38,573 nucleotides of DNA from a bacterium (lineage in GTDB: Bacteria; Cyanobacteriota; Vampirovibrionia; Gastranaerophilales; Gastranaerophilaceae): assembly GCA_017471365.1 (NCBI GenBank), contig JAFUUC010000027.1:1-38573 (forward strand), written 5' to 3'. The notes beneath the pieces are model-generated. The model was not told the DNA's origin. It saw nothing but the letters and a program-made list of their open reading frames with translations, and ran no database searches. A program made the translations under genes and the position numbers. Of the stretch, positions 24,786 through 32,556 are shown piece by piece; position 1 is the first letter of the stretch, and every line of letters begins with the position of its first letter.

Positions 24786-25010
24786 ATGGCTAATATATTA
24801 TGGACAATTGCGACATTTTCCGCTGTACTTTTAATTATTTTAATTCTTATGCATTCCCCTAAAGGTGATGGAATTGGCGGAATTGGTGGTGCTTCTCACA
24901 TTTTTGCGTCGCAAAAAAGTGCCGAAAAAGGGTTGAATAAATTAACAGGTATTGTTTGTGCAATATTTATTATTTGCTCTTTCTTAATTGGTTTGGGAAT
25001 TGTAAAATAG
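24786..25010 (+). CDS. secG: Preprotein translocase subunit SecG
   Basis: A 74-residue SecG, the small auxiliary subunit of the SecYEG channel that aids protein export. It has two membrane helices, at about 3-22 (ILWTIATFSAVLLIILILMH) and about 53-73 (LTGIVCAIFIICSFLIGLGI). The conserved loop between them carries GDGIGGIGGASHIFASQKSA, close to the GGLGGxFG signature. Length is normal. AAAAAAGGAG upstream serves as the ribosome site. It lies 3 bases after the NrtR-like gene and 8 before the SDR gene, so the three are co-transcribed. Confidence 0.93.
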   Translation: MANILWTIATFSAVLLIILILMHSPKGDGIGGIGGASHIFASQKSAEKGLNKLTGIVCAIFIICSFLIGLGIVK

Positions 25011-25018
25011 GTTGACCT

Positions 25019-25726
25019 ATGAATATTTTAGTCACCGGTGCTTCACGTGGAATTGGAAGGGCTATTGCTCTTGAACTCAAAAAAAGTGGCAACGTCTACG
25101 TGACAGCCAGAAATGAAAAAGCTTTGCAGGAACTTAAAACTGCCGGGTATTTTCTGTGTGATTTTGCAAATGAATATGAACTTGCAAAACTCGGTGATTA
25201 CGTAGTCGATAAAAAAATAGACATTCTCATAAATAATGCCGGAGAATATATTTACGCCGATATTGATAATACAACGATGAACAAATTGAACCATATTATT
25301 TCTGTTAATTTTAAAGCTCCGATTTATCTTATGAATAAAGCTGTAACAAATATGAAACAAAATAATTTTGGGCGAATTATAAATATAGGTTCAATTTCTG
25401 GTGTAATGGGCGAAGCACATGCTGCTTTGTATTCTGCAACAAAATCGGGACTTATTGGGCTTTCTAAGGCGACAGCACTGGAACTTGCGGAGTATGGTAT
25501 TACCGTTAATACGATAAATCCAGGTTGGGTTGATACCGAGCTTGGAAACAAATCCATTGAAGAAAGCGATTTCACTACTGAAGAAATTATTGATTGTATT
25601 CCGCAACGTAGGTTTGTAAAGCCGGAGGAAGTTGCAAAATTGGTAAAATATTTGATATCAGATGATGCAAAAGGTATAACCGGGCAATCAATAAATCTTT
25701 GTGCCGGATTAAGTGTTGGAATTTAA
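25019..25726 (+). CDS. Short-chain dehydrogenase/reductase (FabG-like)
   Basis: A 235-residue classical SDR oxidoreductase. TGASRGIG (6-13) is the NAD(P) Rossmann motif, INNAG (71-75) the structural motif, and the catalytic set is Asn97 region, Ser125, Tyr138 and Lys142 (S.. YSATK spacing as in the family). NTINPGWVDTELG follows the active site and GITGQSINLCAGLSVGI closes the fold. Length is normal. Arg/Thr pattern after the second strand (TARNEKAL) suggests NADP preference. It resembles 3-oxoacyl-ACP reductase, but these motifs are shared by many substrates, so no gene symbol is given. It is third in the nrtR-like/secG transcript. Confidence 0.88.
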   Translation: MNILVTGASRGIGRAIALELKKSGNVYVTARNEKALQELKTAGYFLCDFANEYELAKLGDYVVDKKIDILINNAGEYIYADIDNTTMNKLNHIISVNFKAPIYLMNKAVTNMKQNNFGRIINIGSISGVMGEAHAALYSATKSGLIGLSKATALELAEYGITVNTINPGWVDTELGNKSIEESDFTTEEIIDCIPQRRFVKPEEVAKLVKYLISDDAKGITGQSINLCAGLSVGI

Positions 25727-25753
25727 GATTGTTACAAACTTTAAGTATATTAT

Positions 25754-25781
25754 TTGAAAAAAAAAATGTTTATGTGATAAT
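25754..25781 (+). promoter_or_regulatory. Promoter of fusA
   Basis: TTGAAA (25754-25759), a 16-base spacer and GATAAT (25776-25781), with TG in the extended -10 position (25773-25774). The expected transcription start falls near 25788, the first base of the hairpin that follows. Confidence 0.55.
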
Positions 25782-25787
25782 TATGGA

Positions 25788-25807
25788 GTCGGCATTGCTA
25801 TGCCGAC
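25788..25807 (+). promoter_or_regulatory. Hairpin at the likely 5' end of fusA mRNA
   Basis: GTCGGCAT and ATGCCGAC pair perfectly around a 4-base TGCT loop. No T-tract follows, which argues against a terminator for the SDR gene. Its position just after the predicted start of the fusA message suggests a 5' stabilising structure. Alternatively it is a dispersed palindrome related to 9624-9646. Confidence 0.5.
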
Positions 25808-25866
25808 ATTAAATATAAATAGCAAAAGAGTAGTACACATTAGAAATAAAAAAGAAGGAAAAGAAA

Positions 25867-27954
25867 ATGGGAAGACCAGCTCCACTAGAAAAAATTAGAA
25901 ACATTGGTATTGCTGCCCACATCGACGCCGGAAAAACAACAACTACAGAACGTATTTTGTTCTATACCGGTAAAACTCACAAATTAGGTGAAGTTCATGA
26001 TGGTGCGGCTGTTACAGACTTTATGGAACAAGAAAGAGAAAGAGGTATTACAATTCAATCAGCGGCAGTTACTGCTGAATGGAAAGGACACCAAATTAAC
26101 ATTATTGATACTCCGGGTCACGTTGACTTTACTATCGAAGTTGAACGTTCTTTGCGTGTATTAGACGGTGTTGTTGCAGTATTTTGTGCAGTTGGTGGTG
26201 TTCAATCTCAATCTGAAACAGTTTGGAGACAAGCTAACAGATATGAAGTACCTCGTATGGTATTTGTTAACAAAATGGACAGAACAGGTGCTGATTTCTA
26301 TAGAGTAGCAGAACAAATTAAAACAAGATTAGGTGCAAATGCTGTTCCTATCCAGTTACCTATTGGTGCTGAAGACAATTTCAGAGGCTTAGTTGACCTT
26401 ATGACAATGAAAGCAGAAATTTATACAAATGACCTTGGTACAGATATTAAGGAAGAAGAAATTCCTGCTGATTTGGCAGAAAAAGCTAAAGAATACCATG
26501 ATGCAATGGTTGAAGCTATTGCTTCTGAAGATGATGCTTTAATGGAAAAATTCTTTGAAGATCCTGATTCAATTACTGTTGAAGAATTGAAAGCAGGTTT
26601 GAGAAAAGCTGTATGCAACAACAAAATTGTTCCTGTAACTTGTGGTACTGCATTTAAAAACAAAGGTGTTCAATTACTCTTGAATAACGTTGTTGATTAT
26701 ATGCCGTCACCAGTTGATGTAAAAGCTATTGAAGGTGAATTGGAAGATGGTACTAAAGTTCAAAGACATTCATCAGATGATGAACCGTTTTCAGCTTTGT
26801 CTTTCAAAGTTATGACTGACCCATTTGTTGGTCGTTTAACTTTCTTGAGAGTTTACTCAGGTAAAATCGCTTCCGGATCATATGTTTTGAACTCTACAAA
26901 CGGTAAAAAAGAACGTATTTCACGTTTAGTTCGTATGTATGCAGATCAAAGACTTGAAGAATCCGAAGTTTACGCGGGTGATATTTGTGCGGCTGTTGGT
27001 TTGAAGGATACAACAACAGGTGATACATTATGTGATGAGAAAGCACCGATAATCCTTGAAAGAATGACTTTCCCTGAACCGGTTATTTCGGTTGCTATCG
27101 AGCCAAAAACAAAAGCCGATCAGGATAAGATGGGTATCGCTCTTCAAAAACTTGCTGAAGAAGATCCATCATTCAGAGTTAAATCTGACGAAGAAACAGG
27201 TCAAACAATCATTTCAGGTATGGGCGAACTTCACCTGGATATTATTGTAGATCGTATGTTGAGAGAATTTAAGGTTGAAGCAAATATCGGTAAACCTCAA
27301 GTTGCTTATCGTGAAACTATTAGAGGCAATTCTGATCAAGACTCTAAATTCATCCGTCAATCAGGTGGTAAAGGTCAATACGGACACGTTAAAATTAGAA
27401 TTTCTCCTGCCGAAGAAAATGCCGGTTTTGTGTTTGAAAACAAAATCGTTGGTGGTGCTATTCCTAAAGAATACATCGAACCAGCAAGAAAAGGTATGGA
27501 AGAAGCGTTGGAAGGCGGTATTTTAGCCGGATACCCAATGATCGATGTTAAGGTTGAACTTTATGATGGAAGTTACCACGAAGTTGACTCTTCTGAAATG
27601 GCATTCAAGATTGCCGGATCTATGGCTATTAAAGATGGCTGTAAAAAAGCTCAACCTTGTATTCTTGAACCTATGATGAAAGTTGAAATTGAGATTCCGG
27701 ATGAATTTACCGGTACAATCATCGGCGATATTTCAAGAAGACGCGGACGTGTTGAAGGTCAAGAACCTCAAGGTAACACGGGAAATGTTATCGTTAGAGC
27801 TACGGTTCCTTTGGCTAACATGTTTGGTTATGCTACAGACTTGAGATCTAATACTCAGGGACGCGGTACTTTCTCTATGGAATTTAAATGCTATGAACAA
27901 GTTCCAAGAAATATCGAGGAAGAAATCATCTCTAAATCAGGTGAAAATAAATAA
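25867..27954 (+). CDS. fusA: Translation elongation factor G
   Basis: A 695-residue GTPase that drives ribosomal translocation. [19 protein letters not shown] holds the P-loop, [11 protein letters not shown] the switch I region, [17 protein letters not shown] the G3 motif, and VNKMDR the G4 motif. Domains II-V follow in order, with [32 protein letters not shown] and the late [16 protein letters not shown] segment. Length is normal. AGAAGG stands before the ATG. Codons are the most regular in the window, as expected for a highly expressed gene. It is not next to rpsL, rpsG or tuf, so it is either a relocated main copy or one of two EF-G genes; motif content favours a working factor. Confidence 0.97.
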   Translation: MGRPAPLEKIRNIGIAAHIDAGKTTTTERILFYTGKTHKLGEVHDGAAVTDFMEQERERGITIQSAAVTAEWKGHQINIIDTPGHVDFTIEVERSLRVLDGVVAVFCAVGGVQSQSETVWRQANRYEVPRMVFVNKMDRTGADFYRVAEQIKTRLGANAVPIQLPIGAEDNFRGLVDLMTMKAEIYTNDLGTDIKEEEIPADLAEKAKEYHDAMVEAIASEDDALMEKFFEDPDSITVEELKAGLRKAVCNNKIVPVTCGTAFKNKGVQLLLNNVVDYMPSPVDVKAIEGELEDGTKVQRHSSDDEPFSALSFKVMTDPFVGRLTFLRVYSGKIASGSYVLNSTNGKKERISRLVRMYADQRLEESEVYAGDICAAVGLKDTTTGDTLCDEKAPIILERMTFPEPVISVAIEPKTKADQDKMGIALQKLAEEDPSFRVKSDEETGQTIISGMGELHLDIIVDRMLREFKVEANIGKPQVAYRETIRGNSDQDSKFIRQSGGKGQYGHVKIRISPAEENAGFVFENKIVGGAIPKEYIEPARKGMEEALEGGILAGYPMIDVKVELYDGSYHEVDSSEMAFKIAGSMAIKDGCKKAQPCILEPMMKVEIEIPDEFTGTIIGDISRRRGRVEGQEPQGNTGNVIVRATVPLANMFGYATDLRSNTQGRGTFSMEFKCYEQVPRNIEEEIISKSGENK

Positions 27955-27976
27955 TCCTTTGTTTAAAAATAAAATA

Positions 27977-28012
27977 GAACGCCGGCAGATACATCTGCCG
28001 GCGTTCTTCTTT
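27977..28012 (+). terminator. Terminator after fusA, probably bidirectional
   Basis: A 12-14 bp stem (GAACGCCGGCAGAT with ATCTGCCGGCGTTC, 27977-27990 and 27993-28006) is followed by a T-rich run on the plus strand. On the minus strand it lies just after the stop of the gene at 28023 and is followed by T-rich sequence. Confidence 0.85.
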
Positions 28013-28022
28013 TCCTTAATCT

Positions 28023-28421
28023 TTATTTACCTTGACCACCGTATGTAAAATCTTTTTGAATATTAGTTTTTAGCATGCTGTTCCAAGAATTTTCATAACC
28101 GGTTATTTCATTCCATTGAGTTTCAAGACATTCTTTTCTGTTTTCAAGTTCAGATTCCCAGGCTGTTAAACTTGCCATTTCAAACTCGTGTTCACTTTGT
28201 AATTCTAAAAGATATTCAGCATAAGCTTCCGGGTCTACATCGTGACCAACATTCGGGTCATTGTATAATTCTTGCAAATTGTGAGTGTAAGCTATATTCA
28301 TCGCTTGTTGTTTTTTTGATGCTGCAAGTTGACTCATTTGAACATCAGAAAGTTGCAAAGATATAGAACTCTTTTGTAAAGTGTAAAATAACAGTTTCTC
28401 TTGTAAATTAGAAATAGACAT
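28023..28421 (-). CDS. Small hypothetical alpha-helical protein
   Basis: A 132-residue protein I cannot place in a family. AGAGGTAAGAG precedes the ATG. It is rich in Gln, Glu, Leu and Ser; MSISNLQEKLLFYTLQKSSI and VQMSQLAASKKQQAMNIAYT look helical, as does the long EYLLELQSEHEFEMASLTAW stretch, which suggests a helical-hairpin or coiled-coil protein of about 110 residues. The C-terminus ends DFTYGGQGK. No signal peptide or membrane segment is present. It is monocistronic, converging on fusA. Confidence 0.65.
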   Translation of the reverse strand: MSISNLQEKLLFYTLQKSSISLQLSDVQMSQLAASKKQQAMNIAYTHNLQELYNDPNVGHDVDPEAYAEYLLELQSEHEFEMASLTAWESELENRKECLETQWNEITGYENSWNSMLKTNIQKDFTYGGQGK

Positions 28422-28556
28422 AACTCTTACCTCTTCTTAAATTTTATCTCTCTTGATTATGTAAAGTATTTTTTATTTATTAAATTTCAGTCTTTTAAAT
28501 TTATGTTACATTTGTTTACAATTGACTGAATTAAATTTTTCATTATAAGTAACCAT

Positions 28557-28928
28557 ATGAACTGGAGTGAGATTTTAGGTTTTAAGCAAAAATGTTTGCA
28601 TAACAGAGTACCGCTGGATGCTGAAATTTACTATTGTCCAGACTGCGGCGAGCTTATTGAAAATCAGTGGTTTATTACCCGTTGTGATTGTTGCAATACA
28701 AAAGAAACTGCGACAATCAGAAATGGGGAAATTGTCCCATTGGAAAATTTTTGCCGTAATTGTGGAAACAAGGGTTATAAAATTGAACGAATAAGCAAAA
28801 TTGATTGTATAAACATTAATTATGCTGTACTTGTTCGTGTTGTAATAAAAAATGAAATAGACGAATATACACAAAGTTGGATAGAAGCTATGCAAACATC
28901 CATTGGCACACAAAAATTGCTGCGATAA
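28557..28928 (+). CDS. Zinc-ribbon protein of unknown function
   Basis: A 123-residue protein with three cysteine pairs: CPDC at 27-30, a CDCC cluster at 43-46 and CRNC at 66-69. This arrangement suggests two zinc ribbons in the first 70 residues. The C-terminal part (INYAVLVRVVIKNEIDEYTQ and SWIEAMQT) has no known motif. The ribosome site is weak. Its last 41 bases overlap the 3' end of spmB on the other strand. A protein- or nucleic-acid-binding role is typical of zinc ribbons but not shown here. Confidence 0.6.
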   Translation: MNWSEILGFKQKCLHNRVPLDAEIYYCPDCGELIENQWFITRCDCCNTKETATIRNGEIVPLENFCRNCGNKGYKIERISKIDCININYAVLVRVVIKNEIDEYTQSWIEAMQTSIGTQKLLR

Positions 28929-29421
28929 TACCAATCAAATCAGCAAGTAAACCTACAATAAGAGCATATCTTATTTTTGCTATTTTAACAGCACCAAAAT
29001 AAACTGCAAGGACGTAAAAGGTTGTCTCACTGCTACCAACCATAATAGCAGCAAGTTTTGTTGCATAGTTATCTGGTCCGAGTGAATTTGCAATATCAGA
29101 AAAAACTCCTAAAGCCGCTGATCCAGAAAGGGATCTAACTATAGTTAATGGTAAAATATCAGCAGGGATATTGAATTTTAACAAAATTGGAGCAAAAATA
29201 TTTGCCATTATTTCGATAGCACCACTGGCTCGGAGCATTGAAATTCCGACAATTATAGCGATAAGATAGGGTATAATATTTATTGCTATCTTAAAACCGT
29301 CTTTTGCTCCACTTGTAAATTCTTCGTAAATCGGAACTTTTTTTATAATTCCAGCGGTTAAAATAAGTAATAATAATGCCGGCAAAGCCCAAAGAGAAAG
29401 ATAGTTTAGAATATTATTCAT
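28888..29421 (-). CDS. spmB: SpmB-like membrane protein (nucleoside-recognition/Gate domain)
   Basis: A 177-residue integral membrane protein. NYLSLWALPALLLLILTAGI begins the first helix, and VPIYEEFTSGAKDGFKIAIN with PYLIAIIVGISMLRASGAIE and RSLSGSAALGVFSD are the SpmB signature, ending with GSSETTFYVLAVYFGAVKI. In Bacillus, SpmA and SpmB affect spore-core dehydration. The pair also occurs widely in non-spore-formers, where the role is unknown but transport is suspected. Its start overlaps the spmA stop by 4 bases (ATGA), so the two are translationally coupled. There are no sporulation genes in the window. Confidence 0.88.
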   Translation of the reverse strand: MNNILNYLSLWALPALLLLILTAGIIKKVPIYEEFTSGAKDGFKIAINIIPYLIAIIVGISMLRASGAIEIMANIFAPILLKFNIPADILPLTIVRSLSGSAALGVFSDIANSLGPDNYATKLAAIMVGSSETTFYVLAVYFGAVKIAKIRYALIVGLLADLIGIIAAIFVCQWMFA

Positions 29422-30032
29422 CGTTCATTCCCTCCTTGAATATTATCTTGCAACTGAGGTTTCCATAACTTTTCAAAAAGTTTTGATAAAACAATTGCAC
29501 TAACAAATGCAATTGTAGTTACAAGTAAAGTAGGAGCAATTATTTCGGTTGGATTTTTATAACCAATACCAACCAATACCGCCAAAACAGTTGTTGGAAT
29601 CAATTGAAAACCTGCGGTATTCATTCCCAAAAACATACACATTGAATTAGAGGCAGATTTTTTATTTTTATTTTCAGTTTGTAATTCTTCCATTGCCTTT
29701 ATGCCAAATGGAGTCGCGGCATTTGAAAGCCCAAATGCATTTGCAGTAAAATTCATGGCAATGTCTCCAATTGCAGGAGATTCTGGAGGGATCTCATTGA
29801 ACAGGACCTTTGTTATTGGCTTTAAAATTTTTGATATCCAATCAATTATGCCGGATTTTTCAGCAATTCTCATAATCCCAAGCCAAAATGCCATTATGCC
29901 AATTAAAGAAAAAGCTACTTTTACCGACAAATCTGCTCCATCCATTATAGCGTTAACAACATCTTGAAGTTTACCGTTTATAGCTCCAATTATGATCGAA
30001 AAAATAATTAACAAATAAAATATATAATTCAT
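29418..30032 (-). CDS. spmA: SpmA-like membrane protein (nucleoside-recognition/Gate domain)
   Basis: A 204-residue membrane protein. It starts with MNYIFYLLIIFSIIIGAING, and the family blocks are FSLIGIMAFWLGIMRIAEKS, FNEIPPESPAIGDIAMNFTA and ANAFGLSNAATPFGIKAMEE; FLGMNTAGFQLIPTTVLAVL completes the Gate domain. Length is normal. It is the first gene of the spmA-spmB pair. The leader has no obvious Shine-Dalgarno sequence. The function in this organism is not established. Confidence 0.88.
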   Translation of the reverse strand: MNYIFYLLIIFSIIIGAINGKLQDVVNAIMDGADLSVKVAFSLIGIMAFWLGIMRIAEKSGIIDWISKILKPITKVLFNEIPPESPAIGDIAMNFTANAFGLSNAATPFGIKAMEELQTENKNKKSASNSMCMFLGMNTAGFQLIPTTVLAVLVGIGYKNPTEIIAPTLLVTTIAFVSAIVLSKLFEKLWKPQLQDNIQGGNER

Positions 30033-30092
30033 AAAACAATTATTACATTAAATTATAAAAACCTTCAATATATATCGATTTTAATCCGTACT

Positions 30093-30131
30093 AAAAATAT
30101 CGGGTTGAAATATGCTCAACCCGATATTTTT
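30093..30131 (-). terminator. Terminator after the secreted-protein gene
   Basis: AAAAATATCGGGTTG and CAACCCGATATTTTT form a perfect 15-bp stem with a 9-base loop, directly after the stop codon at 30132. T-rich flanks on both sides suit the minus-strand gene. Confidence 0.8.
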
Positions 30132-31157
30132 TTAATATGTAAAACTATATGTTCGACCAAGTTTCTTCACCGTAAATTGAAGCGGTTTAGGATCATCCTT
30201 AAATTTCAAACAAAGTATTCTCATAGAAGAATTTGCCTTTAGGTCATAATTTTCAGGTAATGAGTGAGAAAATCTTGTCGCTTCCTTAATAACCATTCCA
30301 AGTCTTACATTGTTTGCAACGGTAAAGCCTAAAGAAGCTCCACCTGTTACAAAAGCAAGTGGAACAGCTAGGTTATCTGCCACATCAAGCCTATCCAAAT
30401 CGACAAATGTTGATGTAGTAACATCTTTTAATGCAGCAAGTCTTTCTGAATAAACTTTCTCTACTTTTATATCTGAATTTGAATTATTTTTAACAATATA
30501 CTCAAATGCATGAACATATTTATTTTCTTTGTTTTTTAAACGATATTCATTAACTGTAACCGTAACATCAGCATCTGCATTATAAAATTTTTCCGAATCA
30601 ATCTTAGTTAAATTAATTGGATCATTATCCTCTGTATATGGAATAGCAGAGGTCTTTTCATTTCCTTTTGACATTTTATCATTTAATTTATTCATACCTT
30701 TTTTAAGTGGTTTTAAACCGTCAGGCAGTGTGAATAAACCATCTAAGGCACCTGATCTTGCATAATCTACAAAATCAAACTTATATTCTTTATAAGCCTC
30801 TTTGTCCTCAAGTGTTTCATATTTGTAATTTTGACTTTTAAAGAACGCAGTAACATCATTATTATTTTTGTCATATTCTCCGTCTGTAACGATATATACA
30901 TCCGTATCATTCAAAGCAGGATAAAACTTCATATAATAATGTTCGTCACCGTATGTTGCATAATAAGCATTTCCTGTAAGTTTTTTAACTTCAACTCCCC
31001 TACTTAAAATGTTATCTACAACAGGCAAAACTGTTCTTATATTTTGGTCTTTTATTCTGTATGCATGATAATCTTTAATCATACCGGCAGCATTTGCAGT
31101 TGCCGTGAATAGTACAAGTACTGATAATATACAAATACCTTTCAACAATTTTTTCAT
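30132..31157 (-). CDS. Secreted hypothetical protein
   Basis: A 341-residue protein with a clear signal peptide (KKLLKGICILSVLVLFTATA, cut after ANAA) and AAAGGAG before the ATG. I recognise no family. The first half (about 30-125) alternates charged and aromatic residues, including YYATYGDEHYYMKFYP. A Lys-rich linker follows (KPLKKGMNKLNDKMSKGNEK). The second half has beta-strand character: VTVTVNEYRLKNKENKYVHA, VKNNSNSDIKVEKVYSERLA. It has no cysteine pairs or anchor after cleavage, except for a moderately hydrophobic stretch (AVPLAFVTGGASLGFTVA) near 275. It is expected in the periplasm or outer membrane. Confidence 0.7.
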   Translation of the reverse strand: MKKLLKGICILSVLVLFTATANAAGMIKDYHAYRIKDQNIRTVLPVVDNILSRGVEVKKLTGNAYYATYGDEHYYMKFYPALNDTDVYIVTDGEYDKNNNDVTAFFKSQNYKYETLEDKEAYKEYKFDFVDYARSGALDGLFTLPDGLKPLKKGMNKLNDKMSKGNEKTSAIPYTEDNDPINLTKIDSEKFYNADADVTVTVNEYRLKNKENKYVHAFEYIVKNNSNSDIKVEKVYSERLAALKDVTTSTFVDLDRLDVADNLAVPLAFVTGGASLGFTVANNVRLGMVIKEATRFSHSLPENYDLKANSSMRILCLKFKDDPKPLQFTVKKLGRTYSFTY

Positions 31158-31257
31158 ATTAGTTATTCTCCTTTGCTACCAATTCGACATTTCCATCTAT
31201 TTTTTTTATAACAACATAGAAATCATATACTAAACATTACAATTATTCAATTTGTAT

Positions 31258-31509
31258 TTAATAATGATTTATATTTCTACTGCTATATACAAATTTTTGA
31301 GTTTTTATATCTGGTAATAATACAAATTGACCACATTGTGCCGGAGAATGTTTGACATCAATATAAAAAGTCTTATTAGTATTGGTTTTAACTAAAATAT
31401 CTGATACCGTAGAATCACTACCTCCCATTGTTTTAAAAGTAGCAAAATTACAAAATTCTTGATTTAAATAATCAGTACATTGCTTTTCAAACTCTTCCCA
31501 ATTTGGCAT
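31258..31509 (-). CDS. Restriction-endonuclease-like protein, probably a truncated fragment
   Basis: An 83-residue protein whose sequence has a PD-(D/E)xK nuclease character: WEEFEKQCTDYLNQEF, then GGSDSTVSDILVKT and FYIDVKHSPAQCGQFVLLPD, with Asp in SDILV and the D-V-K of YIDVKH as candidate catalytic residues. From memory, proteins with this start are usually over 200 residues. Here the frame stops soon after KFVYSSRNINHY and I found no continuation in other frames downstream. It is therefore probably a remnant, though a short active domain cannot be ruled out. It lies 40 bases after the Fic gene, on the same strand. Confidence 0.55.
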   Translation of the reverse strand: MPNWEEFEKQCTDYLNQEFCNFATFKTMGGSDSTVSDILVKTNTNKTFYIDVKHSPAQCGQFVLLPDIKTQKFVYSSRNINHY

Positions 31510-31549
31510 ATCACATTCCTGTTTTCATTCAATTAGTATAACATAAGTA

Positions 31550-32302
31550 TTATTCTAATCTTTCAATAATTCTCAAATATTCTTTTTGAGATTCCAATAC
31601 CATTTCTGAAATAAAGTTTGTGAATGGGATAATGTTATTTTTAAGTTGAGCATCTTGCAAACCTGATATATAATCATTTCTTACAACAGGGGATATTGTT
31701 GTAATATTGTATCCGGCTTGTAGCAATGCCAAATTCATTAATAAACGAGCAGTGCGACCATTACCATCTATAAACGGATGGATACTTACAAGTCTTTCAT
31801 GTAACCATGCTGCAAATTCAACGGGGTGCATTTTGTCCTTGTTTGTTTCAATATTTGAACAAAATTCTTTCATTAATTTTGGAACAACATTATATTTTGG
31901 TAATTCATATTCACTATCGGTTATTAAAACATTACAATTTCTGTATTTACCACTATTAGTCTCGTCAATATTGGAATATAGCATTTTATGAAGTTCTAAT
32001 ATTATATCTTCAGAAATTGGGACATTACGATTTGCAATATCAAAAAGTAAATCGTAAGCATTAGAGTTTCCTATAACTTCTAAATGATCTTTTACAGGTT
32101 TCCCGCCAATAGTTATACCGTCTTCAATAATAATTTTTGTTTCATTTAGACTGAGTGAATTTCCTTCTATTGCATTTGAAGTATAAGTAAAGCTGATTTT
32201 AAAATAAGATTTAATCTGCTTTAAAATGAACTTATCCACGGGTCTGTATGATTCTATTTTTGCTTTGTATTCATCATTATCTTTGAAACGATTATTATAC
32301 AT
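31550..32302 (-). CDS. Fic family protein (AMPylase-like)
   Basis: A 250-residue Fic protein, which transfers AMP or another nucleotide group to target proteins. HPFIDGNGRTARLL (175-188) is the full catalytic motif with His175, Asp179 and the GNGR anion loop. TSNAIEGN (41-48) upstream matches the inhibitory (S/T)xxxE(G/N) helix, with Glu46, so it carries its own inhibition in the N-terminal region. Overall length is short, so it lacks the C-terminal winged helix that many Fic proteins have. AGGAG precedes the ATG. It lies just after tRNA-Asp and its terminator and before a truncated nuclease gene. A toxin or regulatory role is likely; the target is unknown. Confidence 0.9.
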   Translation of the reverse strand: MYNNRFKDNDEYKAKIESYRPVDKFILKQIKSYFKISFTYTSNAIEGNSLSLNETKIIIEDGITIGGKPVKDHLEVIGNSNAYDLLFDIANRNVPISEDIILELHKMLYSNIDETNSGKYRNCNVLITDSEYELPKYNVVPKLMKEFCSNIETNKDKMHPVEFAAWLHERLVSIHPFIDGNGRTARLLMNLALLQAGYNITTISPVVRNDYISGLQDAQLKNNIIPFTNFISEMVLESQKEYLRIIERLE

Positions 32303-32314
32303 TTTTCTCCTAAT

Positions 32315-32341
32315 AAAAAAGCCCGACTATCGGGCTTTTTT
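32315..32341 (-). terminator. Terminator after tRNA-Asp
   Basis: GCCCGA and TCGGGC pair around a 3-base loop, with A6 and T6 runs extending the stem and serving as tracts in both directions. It sits 6 bases from the tRNA 3' end. Confidence 0.85.
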
Positions 32342-32346
32342 GTAAA

Positions 32347-32424
32347 TGGCGGGAACGACGAGGCTCGAACTCGCGACCTCATGCGTGACAGGCATGCGCT
32401 CTAACCAGACTGAGCTACGCTCCC
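32347..32424 (-). tRNA. tRNA-Asp (GTC)
   Basis: The 78-nt minus-strand sequence folds into a full cloverleaf. The acceptor stem is GGGAGCG with CGTTCCC (one G-U pair). D arm is GCTC/GAGC. The anticodon stem CATGC/GCATG encloses CTGTCAC, giving anticodon GTC for aspartate. T arm is GCGAG/CTCGT with TTCGAGC in the loop. The CCA end is encoded (32347-32349). Confidence 0.97.
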
Positions 32425-32556
32425 ATTCGTCACTACCTCATTATATTTGCTAATTTTTTTTTTGCAAGTACTTAATCATTTTTTCTTTGTAAATAAGTGT
32501 AAAAATTTATAATTAATACCTGCAAAATTATTTATTTTAAAGCATTACTAAGCAAT

